Notes: a model not told the origin generated them from the sequence alone. 64,000 nucleotides of DNA from Pseudomonas yamanorum (GCF_900105735.1 NZ_LT629793.1:186001-250000); one strand, 5' to 3'; shown: positions 48,698 to 59,015, numbered from the stretch's first letter. A program made the numbers and translations.

Positions 48698-49487
48698 GGC
48701 AAGGCTCCAGCAGTTCAGGGGGTTGGGGTTCGGTGCGGCTCGCCCGCCGTAGGGTTTTGAGAATGTCGATGCGCAGGGTGCCGATGGCTTCCACCTGTTC
48801 TTCTCGCGGTTGCGGCAGGTCGATGCGCCATTCGCCGAGGGTCCGCGCCGGGCGGTTACCCAGTAGCAGAATCCGGTCGGACAACAGCAGCGCTTCGTCA
48901 ATATCGTGGGTGATCAGCACTGCGGCCGAACCTTGCTCGCGATTGACCTTGAGCAGCAGGTGCTGCATGTCGGCACGGGTCACTTCATCCAGGGCACCGA
49001 AGGGTTCGTCCAGCAGCAATACCTGCGGCTGGCGGGCCAGGCAGCGGGCCAGCGCCGTACGCTGGGCCATACCGCCGGACAGCGCCGCCGGGAACTGCTG
49101 CCGGGCATGTTCCAGGCCCACTGCATGGATCGCGTGGTCGACCCGGTTGCGTCGTTCTTCAGGACTGAGGTGCGGTTGGCGGGCAAAGTCCAGGCCGAAG
49201 GCGACGTTCTTTTCCAGGCTCAACCACGGCAACAGGCTGGGGTCCTGGAACGCCACCGCCACCCGCGGATGCGGGCCATTCAACGGCTCGCCCAGCAGGT
49301 GAATGCTGCCGCCCTGGGGCGCCTGCAAACCGGCAAGCACCCGCAGCAGGCTGGACTTGCCAACGCCGCTGGGGCCGAGGATCGACACCACTTCGCCGGG
49401 CTGCAATTGCAGGTCGAACCCTTCCAGCACCGAGTTGCCCCCATAGCCCAGGCAAATTCCCTGGGCATGCAGTACCGCCTGGCTCAT
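48684..49487 (-). CDS. ABC transporter ATP-binding protein (SsuB/TauB type)
   Basis: 267 residues. Walker A GPSGVGKSSLL, Q-loop VAFQDPSLLPWLSL, signature LSGGMAQRTALARCLARQP, Walker B VLLLDEPFGALDEVT and H-loop LITHDIDEAL are all present and intact. The gene overlaps the previous stop (ATGA) and the next start, as expected of an operon. It energises the SsuC-like permease. Confidence 0.9.
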   Translation of the reverse strand: MSQAVLHAQGICLGYGGNSVLEGFDLQLQPGEVVSILGPSGVGKSSLLRVLAGLQAPQGGSIHLLGEPLNGPHPRVAVAFQDPSLLPWLSLEKNVAFGLDFARQPHLSPEERRNRVDHAIHAVGLEHARQQFPAALSGGMAQRTALARCLARQPQVLLLDEPFGALDEVTRADMQHLLLKVNREQGSAAVLITHDIDEALLLSDRILLLGNRPARTLGEWRIDLPQPREEQVEAIGTLRIDILKTLRRASRTEPQPPELLEPCHVSG

Positions 49488-50545
49488 AGATTGGCCTGAC
49501 GGTTCAACTCGGTGCGCAACTGCACCAGGCTCGGGGTCACGATCGGCACAAACGCCGACTCGCGCCAACGCCGGGCGAAACCGCTGCCGTGGGCAGTCAG
49601 GTAGGCCTTGCCACCGCTGGCTTGCAGCTCCAGTTGGACGGCGCTGGCGGCAATTTCCGCGAGAGCAATGCGCAGGCGGAACAACGGTACCGGCTCGGTC
49701 CCGAAGCGGCCGCTCAGCAAACCTTTCTTGAGGTCGTTGACCGCCTGTTCCAGCGAGGTGCGCAGCACTTCCAGCTCTTCACGCAATACGGTGCGGCTGG
49801 AGCCCAGGTGATTGGCCACCTCCGCCAGCGAGCGTCGCGCCAGGCCGATGGACATGCCGCATTGCAAGCCGAGAAACGCCGGGCGCACGGCCGGCAGGAA
49901 CTTGCGTGCATCCTCATGCAACAACCAGTCGCGGCTCAGCTCCACGGCCTCAAAGCCGAGGGCTGCGGTATTGCTCGATTGCAGGCCCAACAGTTCCAGG
50001 TCACGGGAACGTTGCAGGCCGGACACTGAGTCAGGGATCGCCAGGATAAACGGCGCGCCACCCTGGGCATGCTCGATAGCGGCGGCCACCACAAACCCGT
50101 TCTTGCGCAGATTGGTCACCCAGTGCAGGCGGCCATTGAGGTTCCAGCCGTCATCCGTCGGCTCGGCGCTGATTTGCAGCGACTCGATGCCGGACAAAAA
50201 TTTCATCGCGTTGGACAGCCCGGTGGCCCCGGCCAGCTTGCCGCTCAGCAGGTCCGGCAGCAGTTGCTCACGCAGGCGCTGATTCGGGCTTTGCAGCAGG
50301 TATTCAATAAACGAGCGTTGGCCCCAGCACACAAACGCCGACGCCAGGGAATGACTGGCCACATCGGCGATGGCCTCTATCGCGCCCGTGACATCGCCGC
50401 CCAGACCGCCGAGGTCCTTGGGCACACCGATACGTAATACATTGGCCTCTGCCAGCCGTGGCAGCACTTCCTGCGGATCGCAACTGCCCACATCCAGGGC
50501 CTGCGCTTGAACATCGAGCCAACGGCTCAAGATTGGGTCAAGCAT
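49484..50545 (-). CDS. Acyl-CoA dehydrogenase-like flavoprotein (SfnB/DszC type)
   Basis: 353 residues of the acyl-CoA dehydrogenase fold, all-helical at both ends with a central beta domain. LGGLGGDVTGAIEAIADVAS near residue 47 and the flavin-binding region around WVTNLRKNGFVVAAAIEHA near 140 are typical. Such enzymes act as flavin-dependent monooxygenases on sulfur compounds in SfnB/DszC relatives. No flavin reductase is encoded nearby. It probably prepares the substrate imported by the ABC transporter downstream. Confidence 0.75.
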   Translation of the reverse strand: MLDPILSRWLDVQAQALDVGSCDPQEVLPRLAEANVLRIGVPKDLGGLGGDVTGAIEAIADVASHSLASAFVCWGQRSFIEYLLQSPNQRLREQLLPDLLSGKLAGATGLSNAMKFLSGIESLQISAEPTDDGWNLNGRLHWVTNLRKNGFVVAAAIEHAQGGAPFILAIPDSVSGLQRSRDLELLGLQSSNTAALGFEAVELSRDWLLHEDARKFLPAVRPAFLGLQCGMSIGLARRSLAEVANHLGSSRTVLREELEVLRTSLEQAVNDLKKGLLSGRFGTEPVPLFRLRIALAEIAASAVQLELQASGGKAYLTAHGSGFARRWRESAFVPIVTPSLVQLRTELNRQANL

Positions 50546-50596
50546 TCATGTTTCTCCTTGTTACAGCATGTTTACATCGCGAACGCTTGCGCGCCT

Positions 50597-51157
50597 TCAG
50601 CTTGCCGGTTTTTCCCAACGGTACTGCGCCAGCTCCGGGTTGAGCGGAGTCCGCGCAAACACGTTGGCGAAATTGCACAGGGTGGCCAGGCTGACGCCCA
50701 GAATAACCTCAAGCGCATGACCATCGGTGTAGCCCGCCTCACGGAACGCGGTGTAGCCGGCGTCGCTGACATCCCCACGGGTGGCGATCACTTCACGGGT
50801 GAACGCGGCCAGTGTCTCATAACGCTCGTTGGGCAGTTCGCCGCGTTGGCGCAGGGCGTCGATCACGTCTTCCGGCAGCTTGGCCTTGTTGCGCGCTACG
50901 GCAGTGTGCCCGGCGACGCAGAAATCGCAACCGTGGTTCGTGGCGGCAATCAGTTGCACCACTTCGCGGTCGGCCAGGCTCAGGTCGGATTTGGCATTCA
51001 GGCCGGAGACAGTGATGTAGGTTTCCAGTGCCGCCGGGGCATTGGCCAGCACCGCCAACAGATTGGGGATGAACCCGGAACCCTTCAGGGCGTTTTCCAG
51101 AAAGGGCTTGGCCGCTTCAGGGGCGGTTTCCAGGGTTAGCATCGGTACGCGGGACAT
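50597..51157 (-). CDS. AhpD-like / carboxymuconolactone decarboxylase family protein
   Basis: 186 residues, all-helical. The motif NHGCDFCVAGHTAVARN near residue 77 provides the CxxC and His of AhpD-like peroxidase-related proteins. It begins the operon and is divergent from the AraC gene. Likely a small redox or peroxidase-like activity protecting flavin chemistry downstream, but this is inferred from position. Confidence 0.8.
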   Translation of the reverse strand: MSRVPMLTLETAPEAAKPFLENALKGSGFIPNLLAVLANAPAALETYITVSGLNAKSDLSLADREVVQLIAATNHGCDFCVAGHTAVARNKAKLPEDVIDALRQRGELPNERYETLAAFTREVIATRGDVSDAGYTAFREAGYTDGHALEVILGVSLATLCNFANVFARTPLNPELAQYRWEKPAS

Positions 51158-51259
51158 GGAGTGGTCTCCTCATGGAATCGTGTACCAAGTCTGTTGGTTA
51201 TAAAAAATCCGCTCAATAGTCTAAAGTAGCGATTACTTGCTCTAGAGTCTTTCCGTTAG

Positions 51260-52165
51260 ATGAATTCGTCCAGTTCGCTCGTCGATTGGTTATTAGATAG
51301 CCTCGAACTCAACACCAGTCTGTTTCACGTCGGCCGTTACTGCGGCGACTGGCACGCCAGCACCCACGGCCTGGCGAGCGCGAGTTTTCATCTGGTGGTG
51401 CAAGGGCAGTGCTGGATGCACATCGATGGCGACCCGACCCCTTACCCACTGAACAACGGCGATGCGGTGTTCCTGTTGCGGGATCTCGCGTACCGCTTGT
51501 CCAGCGATGGCACCGCCGCCGGTGCCCAGGAGTGCCCGCGCAAGCCAATGGTGCCACTGGACAGCCAGGCGAATGACGGCGTGGGTTTGGTGTGCGGGTT
51601 CTTTCATTTCCAGTCCGGACTGTCGGCGATGATTGTCGACACCCTGCCCGCCTGGATCATTTTGCGGGCCGGTGACCCTTCGCTGACCGCCGCGCGCAAC
51701 CTGTTCGAACTGATCCTGCAGGAATGCGAGCGCACGCCGGCGCCCTCGCCCTCCCTGCTGGAGCGCCTCTGCCACCTGTTGTTCTTGTACGTGCTACGCC
51801 AACAGGTGCTGGACAACACCGACCTCGGCGGCCTTGCAGCGCTGGCCCGGCAACCGGCGTTTGCCAACCTGCTGGAACAGTTGATTGCACGCCCCGCCGA
51901 TCCCTGGACCCTGGAAAGCATGGCAGCCTGCACCGGTTTGTCCCGCTCGGCGTTCTTCAAGCGCTTCAATGAACTGTGCGGGCAGTCGCCGGGGCAAGTG
52001 CTGTTGATGATGCGCGTGCGCCACGCCTGCCAGCTGTTCAAGCAAGACCAGACGGTGGCAGACGTGTCCCTCGCCGTGGGTTATCAATCGGTCGCCGCCT
52101 TTACCCGCGCCTTCCATAAAGTCACCGGCATCCAGCCCGGCGCCTACCGCAAGGCTCAAGGCTGA
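51260..52165 (+). CDS. AraC family transcriptional regulator (cupin_6 type)
   Basis: 301 residues. An N-terminal cupin-like domain (YCGDWHASTHGLASASFHLV, then CGFFHFQSGLSAMIVDTLPA) is followed by two helix-turn-helix motifs (MAACTGLSRSAFFKRFNELC and VADVSLAVGYQSVAAFTRAF) with GIQPGAYR. It faces the ABC/acyl-CoA dehydrogenase operon across a 102-bp divergent promoter region, so it is most likely its activator. The ribosome-binding site is not obvious. Confidence 0.85.
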   Translation: MNSSSSLVDWLLDSLELNTSLFHVGRYCGDWHASTHGLASASFHLVVQGQCWMHIDGDPTPYPLNNGDAVFLLRDLAYRLSSDGTAAGAQECPRKPMVPLDSQANDGVGLVCGFFHFQSGLSAMIVDTLPAWIILRAGDPSLTAARNLFELILQECERTPAPSPSLLERLCHLLFLYVLRQQVLDNTDLGGLAALARQPAFANLLEQLIARPADPWTLESMAACTGLSRSAFFKRFNELCGQSPGQVLLMMRVRHACQLFKQDQTVADVSLAVGYQSVAAFTRAFHKVTGIQPGAYRKAQG

Positions 52166-53073
52166 CGCTGCAACCCGTTGCCCGGCCGGGCGCAAAGCTC
52201 CACCAGCCAATCGACAAATACCCGCACCCGTTGCGACAGCTGGCGATGGGGCGGGTACAACGCGGTGAGCGGCAACTTCGGCGGCGGCTGATGCGCCAGC
52301 ACCTCCACCAACGTGCCCGCGTCCAACTGGCGAACGGCGTGGTAGTAAGGCGTCTGCACCAGGCCGTAACCCGCTTCACAAGCCGCCAGGTAGCCATCGG
52401 CACTGTTGACCGCGACTTGCTTGGGCAGGTCGACCAGACGGATGTCGTCGCCGATCTGAAACTCCAGGCCATAACGTTTGCCGCTGGTGCTGGAGAAATA
52501 CTCCACCACTTGATGGCCGCCCAACTCATCCAGCGTCGATGGCACGCCGAACTGCTGCAAGTACCCGGGACTGGCGCAGGTCACCTGATCCATCAATGCC
52601 AGCGGCCGGGCCACCAGTGACTCGTCCAGCGCCAGGCCGCCGCGCAACACGCAGTCCACGCCTTCACGGATCAGGTCCACCGGGCGGTCGTTGAGGCCGA
52701 TTTCCAGATCAATCTGCGGGTAACGCGTGGTGAACTCGGGCATTGCCGGAATCACCAGGAACCGCCCGATCCCGGAGGGCATATCAATACGCAACGTGCC
52801 GCGCGGGTTGCGGCGGCTGGTGGAGAACACCGCCTCGGTTTCCTCAAGGTCCGCCAACAGGCTCACGCAACGCTGGTAGTAGGCGGCACCGTCCAGGGTC
52901 GGGCTGACCTGGCGCGTGGTGCGCTGCAACAGTTGCACCCCAAGGTGCGTCTCCAGTTGCTTGATCAGGATGGTCACCGAAGCGCGCGGCAGTTGCAGGC
53001 TGTCGGCCGCCCTGGCAAACCCGCCCAGTTCGACAATCCGCACGAACACTCGCATCGCATTAAAACGGTCCAC
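52156..53073 (-). CDS. LysR family transcriptional regulator
   Basis: 305 residues. The N-terminal winged helix MDRFNAMRVFVRIVELGGFA then LQLPRASVTILIKQLETHLG, and the linker and effector domain (PQIDLEIGLNDRPVDLIREG) are standard. It diverges from an aldo/keto reductase gene, 118 bp away, and overlaps the AraC gene by ten bases at the 3' end. It likely controls the reductase. Confidence 0.88.
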   Translation of the reverse strand: MDRFNAMRVFVRIVELGGFARAADSLQLPRASVTILIKQLETHLGVQLLQRTTRQVSPTLDGAAYYQRCVSLLADLEETEAVFSTSRRNPRGTLRIDMPSGIGRFLVIPAMPEFTTRYPQIDLEIGLNDRPVDLIREGVDCVLRGGLALDESLVARPLALMDQVTCASPGYLQQFGVPSTLDELGGHQVVEYFSSTSGKRYGLEFQIGDDIRLVDLPKQVAVNSADGYLAACEAGYGLVQTPYYHAVRQLDAGTLVEVLAHQPPPKLPLTALYPPHRQLSQRVRVFVDWLVELCARPGNGLQRQP

Positions 53074-53092
53074 GGGCCGACATCCTTCAGGG

Positions 53093-53112
53093 ATTATTTA
53101 GAATTTCATAAT
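53093..53112. promoter_or_regulatory. Palindrome between LysR and aldo/keto reductase genes
   Basis: ATTAT-N10-ATAAT, a dyad of the T-N11-A type used by LysR proteins, 19 bases upstream of the LysR start codon. It is in the right place to serve both genes. Confidence 0.45.
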
Positions 53113-53191
53113 AGTGATAGTGGTTTTAGCCGGTTTATCCCGCTTTTGTCGAGGGCAACAATGGAGCCCTTCCCACACAGGAGCTGGACCC

Positions 53192-54187
53192 ATGCACACA
53201 CGTCAACTCGGTAAAAACGGTCCCCAGGTGTCCGCCATCGGCCTCGGCTGCATGGGCATGACCGATTTCTATACCACCGGCACCGACACCGCCGAAGCCA
53301 TCGCCACTCTGCACCGCGCCCTGGAACTGGGGATCAACCTGCTGGACACCGCCGACATGTACGGCCCTCATACCAACGAAGAACTGATTGGCAAAGCCAT
53401 CGCCGGCAAGCGCGACCAGGTCTTTCTCGCCAGCAAGTTCGGCATCGTGCGTGACCCGGCGAACCCGGCGTTGCGTGGAGTAAATGGCCGTCCGGAGTAC
53501 ATTCGCAACGCCATCGACGGCACCCTGAAACGCCTCGGCGTGGAAACCCTGGACCTCTACTACCAGCACCGCATCGACCCTGACGTGGCGATTGAAGAAA
53601 CCGTCGGCGCCATGGCCGAACTGGTCAAGCAAGGCAAGGTGCGTTACCTGGGCCTGAGTGAAGCGTCGGCGGCCACCCTCCAACGCGCTCACAAAGTACA
53701 TCCCATCAGCGCCCTGCAAAGCGAATATTCGCTGTGGAGCCGCGACCAGGAAGACAACGGTTGCCTCGCGGCCTGCCAACGCCTGGGGATCACATTTGTG
53801 CCTTACAGCCCACTGGGTCGTGGCTTCCTGACCGGCGCGCTGAAAAGCCCGGATGATTTTGCGGCGGATGATTACCGCCGCTTCAGCCCGCGTTTCCAGG
53901 GCGAGAACTTTGCGAAGAACCTTCTGCTGGTGGACCAGGTACAAGCCCTGGCTGCCGACAAGGGCGTGACGGCCGGGCAACTGGCGTTGGCCTGGGTGCT
54001 GGCGCAAGGGGATTACCTGATCCCGATCCCGGGGACCAAGCAACGCAAGTATCTGGAAGAGAACGTCGCGGCATTGGAGGTCAAGCTGAGCCCGGCCGAG
54101 TTGGCGGCGCTGGAGGCGATCTTCCCGGCCAATGCAACGGCAGGGCTGCGTTACCCGGAAGCGGTTATGCAGATGCTGGACAAATAA
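53192..54187 (+). CDS. Aldo/keto reductase
   Basis: 331 residues, (beta/alpha)8 barrel. Family blocks: [30 protein letters not shown] (Asp and Tyr of the active site), LASKFG (Lys), YYQHRID (His) and [18 protein letters not shown] near the NADPH-binding end. It reduces carbonyl compounds with NADPH; substrate unknown. CAGGAG precedes the ATG at 53192 by eight bases. Regulated probably by the divergent LysR. Confidence 0.9.
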   Translation: MHTRQLGKNGPQVSAIGLGCMGMTDFYTTGTDTAEAIATLHRALELGINLLDTADMYGPHTNEELIGKAIAGKRDQVFLASKFGIVRDPANPALRGVNGRPEYIRNAIDGTLKRLGVETLDLYYQHRIDPDVAIEETVGAMAELVKQGKVRYLGLSEASAATLQRAHKVHPISALQSEYSLWSRDQEDNGCLAACQRLGITFVPYSPLGRGFLTGALKSPDDFAADDYRRFSPRFQGENFAKNLLLVDQVQALAADKGVTAGQLALAWVLAQGDYLIPIPGTKQRKYLEENVAALEVKLSPAELAALEAIFPANATAGLRYPEAVMQMLDK

Positions 54188-54352
54188 TCCTGCCACTCTG
54201 GACCGGGGCTGGCTCGCCAGCTCCGCGCCTTAAATCCCTGCCCTGGGTTTTCTTGCACGATAGTACCTAAAGCTCGCCCTTCCCAAGCCGATAGCCCTTC
54301 GAAGCTCTAACAAAGCCGCGTCGCACAATAAACGCTTCGTAAGGACGACCCC

Positions 54353-56347
54353 ATGCCCTCATTGCGCTCTATCCAAACTCGCTACACCCTGTTTCTGGTG
54401 CTGTTCGTCCTGTTGTTATTCGTATTGACGGTCGTGGGCATCGGACAGTTGGTGGCCCCCAAGCTGCGCCACACCGAAGAACAGGTGGCCCTCAATCGCA
54501 TTGCCGAAGTGGCCGAGCAGATCCAGGGCGAACTGAACAAGGTCCAGGCCCAGCAACGCAGCATCACCCAAACCATCCCGCTGCTGGACAGCGACGCCAT
54601 CGACAAGGTGCTGCCCGGCCTGGTGGACCAGTACGGCGAATTGAAAGTATTTGGCGGCGGCATCTGGCCCCTGCCCAACCAACGCACCCCGGGACGCAAC
54701 AAGCACAGTACCTTCTGGCACCGCGATGCCTCGGGCAAGCTGGCGGTCAATACGTTCTGGAACAGCGACGCGGCCCCCAACTACTACGACCAGAGCTGGT
54801 ACAAAGGCGGCCTCGCGTCGCCGCGCGGCCAATGTGCCTGGGCCGCGGCCTACAAGGATGACGCCAGTCAGGAACCGCGCACCAACTGTGCCATGGCCAT
54901 CCAGCGCGACGGCGCGGCTTACGGCGTCGCCACCATCGACGTGACCCTGGGCTTCTTCAACGACCTGGTGGCCAGCAAGGAAAAAGACCTTGGCGCGCAA
55001 ATGCTGATCGTCGAAGGCGACGGCAAGATCATCAGCAACAGCACGCGCATCAGCGGCCCGGTGGTGTTGAAAAATATCAGCGAACTGGCCGGCACCTCGG
55101 CGTTTGCCGCCCAGGTCAGCGCCGGCCTGGCCCATCGCGACCAATCCCTGCAGCGCAGTGAGTTCGACAACCAGGGCGTGGCCAGCACCTTCTTCATGCG
55201 CCCGATCGAGGGCACCCCGTGGTTCCTGGCGACTGCGCTGCCGACTTCGCTGATCACCGCCCAACGTGATGATGTGCTGGGCACCCTGGCGATGCTGCAA
55301 ATCCCGATGATTCTGCTGCTGGTGCTGTTGCAGGTGTACGCCATCCGCCAGCTGGTACACCGGATGACTGCGCTGAAAACCAATATCGACGCGCTGTCCA
55401 ACGGCGACGCCGACCTGACCCGGCGCATCACCATCCGCGCCGAGGACGAACTGGGCGCGATTGGCCATTCGGTGAATCGCTTTATCGTCTACCTGCAAAA
55501 CATGATCGGCGAAGTGACCCTGGCCACCGGCGCCATGTCGTCGAGCCTGGCGCAGTTGCAGCAGACCTCGGCCCAGACCAACCAGATCCTGGTGCGCCAT
55601 GCCTCGGAAACCGACCAGACCGTCACCGCCATCACCGAAATGAGCTCCACCGCCGATACCGTGGCCGAGAACGCCGCCGAAACTGCGGCGTTCACCCAGC
55701 GCGCCAACGAACATGCCGACCGTTCGCGGGTGGTGGTCGGGGAAGCGTCCCGCAGTGTCAGCGCGTTGATCGGCGAAGTCTCCAGCGCCACCCACACCGT
55801 GGAAAATATGCGCCAAGATGCCGCGCGCATCACCGAAACCCTCGGCGTGATCGGCGCCATCGCCGGCCAGACCAACCTGCTGGCACTCAATGCGGCCATC
55901 GAAGCCGCCCGGGCTGGCGAACAGGGCCGGGGGTTTGCGGTGGTAGCCGACGAAGTCCGCGCCCTCGCCGCCCGTACCCAGGCCAGTACCTCGCAGATCA
56001 ACGAAATGCTCGCTCGCCTGACTACCGGGGTGAGTTCTTCGGTGACCGCCATGGAAGCCACCCAGGCCAGCTGCCAGTCTGCGGCCGACGCCACGGCCCG
56101 GGTGAACACGGGGCTGGACGAGATGGCCGGCTCCGTCAGCCATATCAACAACCTCAGTACCCAGATCGCTACTGCGGCTGAACAGCAAAGCGCGGTGACC
56201 GAGGAAATCAACCGCAGCATGGTGCACATCCGCCATATGGTCGAGGAACTGGTGCAAAGCGGCCACGCCACGGAACACAACACCCAGAGCCTGCTGGATG
56301 CCAATGGCCGGGTTATTGCATTGATGGGACGCTTCAAGGTGCGTTAA
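54353..56347 (+). CDS. Methyl-accepting chemotaxis receptor with dCache-type sensor
   Basis: 664 residues. Membrane helix 1 at about 12-32 ([20 protein letters not shown]), periplasmic double-Cache ligand domain to about 300, helix 2 near 305-325 ([17 protein letters not shown]), a HAMP domain, then a long coiled-coil signalling domain whose tip is [20 protein letters not shown]. That tip interacts with CheA and CheW. The ligand is not evident, though the [11 protein letters not shown] patch and cysteines in the Cache region are distinctive. Stand-alone gene. Confidence 0.92.
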   Translation: MPSLRSIQTRYTLFLVLFVLLLFVLTVVGIGQLVAPKLRHTEEQVALNRIAEVAEQIQGELNKVQAQQRSITQTIPLLDSDAIDKVLPGLVDQYGELKVFGGGIWPLPNQRTPGRNKHSTFWHRDASGKLAVNTFWNSDAAPNYYDQSWYKGGLASPRGQCAWAAAYKDDASQEPRTNCAMAIQRDGAAYGVATIDVTLGFFNDLVASKEKDLGAQMLIVEGDGKIISNSTRISGPVVLKNISELAGTSAFAAQVSAGLAHRDQSLQRSEFDNQGVASTFFMRPIEGTPWFLATALPTSLITAQRDDVLGTLAMLQIPMILLLVLLQVYAIRQLVHRMTALKTNIDALSNGDADLTRRITIRAEDELGAIGHSVNRFIVYLQNMIGEVTLATGAMSSSLAQLQQTSAQTNQILVRHASETDQTVTAITEMSSTADTVAENAAETAAFTQRANEHADRSRVVVGEASRSVSALIGEVSSATHTVENMRQDAARITETLGVIGAIAGQTNLLALNAAIEAARAGEQGRGFAVVADEVRALAARTQASTSQINEMLARLTTGVSSSVTAMEATQASCQSAADATARVNTGLDEMAGSVSHINNLSTQIATAAEQQSAVTEEINRSMVHIRHMVEELVQSGHATEHNTQSLLDANGRVIALMGRFKVR

Positions 56348-56428
56348 AAAAATAGCCTGAAAGCTCCCGTGCAATGCGCGGGAGCCCGACTATTCTGACA
56401 GTTCGCTCCGCCACACAGGAGGTGTGTC

Positions 56429-56884
56429 ATGCACGCAGTTGAGCACCCGATCCGTCTGGAGCGGATCAGTCAGGAACGCTATATCCAGGCCCCTATCGAA
56501 ACCGTTTACGACTATGTCACCCAACCGGATCGCTGGCATGAATGGCATCCGACATCCCTGGGCGCCGACACCGGCACCACGGGCTCATTGCCCACTGGCC
56601 ACCGTTTTACCGAGACCATCGACCTGCTGGGTGTGCAGGTACCCATGAGCTATCGCGTGCAGATTGCGCTGCGACCGCGGGAATTCAAGACTGCCTTTAC
56701 TTCGCTGGCGGTCGACGGATGCATCCATTATTTCTTGCAGGCCCAAGGCAGTGGCACCTTGTTTACCCGGATCCTCACCTATGAAACCGAACTGCAACTG
56801 ACCACCCTGCATGCGCGCATGATTGCGCTTTCCAACCAGGCCCTTGACCAACTCAAGCAGCGCCTGGAATCCCCGTCTACCTGA
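56429..56884 (+). CDS. SRPBCC-fold protein (polyketide cyclase/START-like)
   Basis: 151 residues of the START/Bet v1-like fold: RYIQAPIETVYDYVTQPDRW then WHPTSLGADTG near the start, a beta sheet, and a long C-terminal helix (LHARMIALSNQALDQLKQRL). It likely binds a hydrophobic ligand. Intracellular. GGAGG stands near the ATG. No partner genes. Confidence 0.75.
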   Translation: MHAVEHPIRLERISQERYIQAPIETVYDYVTQPDRWHEWHPTSLGADTGTTGSLPTGHRFTETIDLLGVQVPMSYRVQIALRPREFKTAFTSLAVDGCIHYFLQAQGSGTLFTRILTYETELQLTTLHARMIALSNQALDQLKQRLESPST

Positions 56885-57032
56885 CAAATCCGTCATCTCC
56901 CTCTCAGCTTTCCGACAGCACCAGGCGGTTATTCTGGTGCTGTCGGTGCTTCGTAAAACTTCGTAACACTCCGCAAGAAACCTTTTGTAAAAAGCAGGGA
57001 GAATGCCCGGCTGTTGCCCTTTATCTGACGAG

Positions 57033-57485
57033 ATGACGATGAAAACCACCTTGCGACTGGCCGCGCTGTCGGCCCTGCTCATGAGTACCCTGGCCCAAGC
57101 CGCCGAGCTGATCCCGATTGATGTGCACCGCGATGCCAATTGCGGTTGCTGCAAGAAGTGGATTGCCCACCTGGAAAGCAACGGGTTCAAGGTCAATGAC
57201 CATGTGGAAGCTAACATGAGCGAGGTCAAGCAACGCCTGGGCGTGGCACCGCGCCTTGCGTCGTGCCATACCGGCGTGATCGACGGCAAATTCGTCGAAG
57301 GCCATGTGCCTGCCGATCAGGTACTGGCCCTGCGCAAGCGCGACGACTTGCTGGGCATTGCTGCACCGGGCATGCCGTTGGGCTCGCCGGGCATGGAAAT
57401 GGACGGCAGCAGCGATGCCTACCAGGTCATCGGCCTGACTCGCGATGGCAAAGACGTGGTAGTGGCTGACTATCCGGCACGCTGA
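57033..57485 (+). CDS. DUF411 exported metal-binding-like protein
   Basis: 150 residues. Signal peptide MTMKTTLRLAALSALLMSTL, cleaved after AQA. DANCGCCKKWIAHL near residue 38 carries a CxCC motif; PRLASCHTGVIDGKFVEGH supplies another Cys and His, typical of DUF411 proteins found next to copper-related genes. A Met-rich patch (GMPLGSPGMEMDGSS) near residue 118 could also bind copper. Function not established. The ATG two codons later (57039) is an alternative start. Confidence 0.78.
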   Translation: MTMKTTLRLAALSALLMSTLAQAAELIPIDVHRDANCGCCKKWIAHLESNGFKVNDHVEANMSEVKQRLGVAPRLASCHTGVIDGKFVEGHVPADQVLALRKRDDLLGIAAPGMPLGSPGMEMDGSSDAYQVIGLTRDGKDVVVADYPAR

Positions 57486-57488
57486 TTG

Positions 57489-57920
57489 ATGCTTGCCGGT
57501 TACCTGGGACTGTTTTTCGCCGCCTTCGGCGCCGCCACGCTGTTGCCGATGCAGTCAGAGGCGGTGCTGGTGGGGCTGTTGATCAGCGGGCACTACAGCC
57601 TGTGGCTGCTGCTCGGCGTTGCAACGGTTGGCAACGTATTGGGCTCAGTGGTGAATTGGCTGCTGGGCCGCTCGGTGGAGCGGTTCAAGGAGCGGCGCTG
57701 GTTTCCGGTGAGTCCGAAGCATCTGGAAAAGGCCCGTACCCACTATCAACGCTGGGGCCATTGGTCATTGCTGCTCAGTTGGGTGCCCATCATTGGTGAC
57801 CCCCTGACCCTGGTGGCCGGGGTCATGCGCGAGCCGTTCTGGCGTTTCCTGCTGCTGGTGACCCTCGCCAAAGGGGCGCGCTACGGGGTATTGGCCATGC
57901 TCACCCTGCACTGGATTTAA
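57489..57920 (+). CDS. YqaA/DedA-like small membrane protein
   Basis: 143 residues, four hydrophobic segments, SNARE-associated/DedA type. The block VVNWLLGRSVERFKERRWFP, then HWSLLLSWVPIIGDPLTLVA and REPFWRFLLLVTLAKGARYG is typical of YqaA. Inner membrane, possibly lipid or ion transport. It starts at ATG 57489, three bases after the DUF411 stop, so both genes are probably cotranscribed. Confidence 0.78.
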   Translation: MLAGYLGLFFAAFGAATLLPMQSEAVLVGLLISGHYSLWLLLGVATVGNVLGSVVNWLLGRSVERFKERRWFPVSPKHLEKARTHYQRWGHWSLLLSWVPIIGDPLTLVAGVMREPFWRFLLLVTLAKGARYGVLAMLTLHWI

Positions 57921-57976
57921 TCTCCCGTTAATCCCCTCGCCACAGCATCCGGGCACTGTTCCCGGAGCCTGTACCC

Positions 57977-58990
57977 ATGTCCAAAATCCGCTCACTCTGC
58001 GTCGCCAGCCTGCTGCTCGGCAGCGCACTTCCCGCTTTTGCCGCCACCGAGGGCCCGACCTACGGACCCGAACTGCAAGGTTTCAAATACCCTTACCCGG
58101 TGGAACACTTCACCTTCCAGTCCCAGGGTAAATCCCTGCAGATGGGCTACATGGATGTGCCGGCCAAAGGCAAGGCCAACGGGCGCAGCATCGTGCTGAT
58201 GCACGGCAAGAACTTCTGTGGCGCCACCTGGGAAGAGTCGATCAAGACGCTGAGCGACGCCGGCTACCGGGTGATCGCTCCCGACCAGATCGGTTTCTGC
58301 ACCTCCAGCAAGCCGGACAATTACCAGTACAGCTTCCAGCAACTGGCGATCAATACCCACCAACTCCTGGAAAAACTCGGCATTCAGAAGGCCACCCTCC
58401 TCGGCCATTCCACCGGCGGCATGCTTGCGACGCGCTACGCCCTGCTCTATCCGCAGCAAACCGAACAGCTGGCACTGGTGAACCCTATCGGCCTGGAAGA
58501 CTGGAAAGCCATTGGCGTGCCCTATCGCAGTGTTGACCAATGGTACGAGCGCGAGTTGAAACTGACCGCCGACGGCATCCGCCAGTACGAACTCGACACC
58601 TACTATGTTGGCCGCTGGAAGCCTGAATACGACCGCTGGGTCGATATGCTCGCCGGCATGAATAAAGGGCCCGGCCACACCCAGGTAGCATGGAACTCGG
58701 CGCTGATTTACGACATGATCTTCACCCAGCCGGTGTACTACGAGTTCAAGGACCTGCAGATGCCCACCCTGTTGCTGATCGGCACTTCCGACAATACCGC
58801 CATTGGCAAAGACCTGGCGCCACCGGCGGTCAAGGCGAAGATCGGCAACTATGCGGTGTTGGGCAAACAAGTGGCCAAGCTGATTCCCCACGCCACCCTG
58901 GTGGAATTCCCGGGCCTGGGCCACGCACCGCAAATGGAAGAACCGGCACAGTTTCACAAGGCGCTGTTGCAAGGGCTGAACGCCCTTTAA
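57977..58990 (+). CDS. Exported alpha/beta hydrolase
   Basis: 337 residues. Signal peptide MSKIRSLCVASLLLGSALPA, cleaved after AFA. The nucleophile elbow GHSTGGMLATR (Ser145), oxyanion region MHGKNFCGATWE, acid in GTSDNTAIG and His in PGLGHAPQMEE complete an esterase/lipase triad. Periplasmic or secreted. Substrate unknown. No operon partners apparent. Confidence 0.85.
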   Translation: MSKIRSLCVASLLLGSALPAFAATEGPTYGPELQGFKYPYPVEHFTFQSQGKSLQMGYMDVPAKGKANGRSIVLMHGKNFCGATWEESIKTLSDAGYRVIAPDQIGFCTSSKPDNYQYSFQQLAINTHQLLEKLGIQKATLLGHSTGGMLATRYALLYPQQTEQLALVNPIGLEDWKAIGVPYRSVDQWYERELKLTADGIRQYELDTYYVGRWKPEYDRWVDMLAGMNKGPGHTQVAWNSALIYDMIFTQPVYYEFKDLQMPTLLLIGTSDNTAIGKDLAPPAVKAKIGNYAVLGKQVAKLIPHATLVEFPGLGHAPQMEEPAQFHKALLQGLNAL

Positions 58991-59015
58991 TCCAACCTTT
59001 TCGAGGCACGCGTGC

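Noticed and set aside
51158..51259. Clear operator sequence between the AhpD-like and AraC genes
   Set aside because: The 102-bp divergent region should hold the regulator's site, but no convincing inverted or direct repeat was seen by eye.
54416..56374. Long minus-strand open frame opposite the chemoreceptor gene
   Set aside because: Shadow of the chemoreceptor; no motif, no ribosome-binding site, Gly/Arg/His-rich translation.
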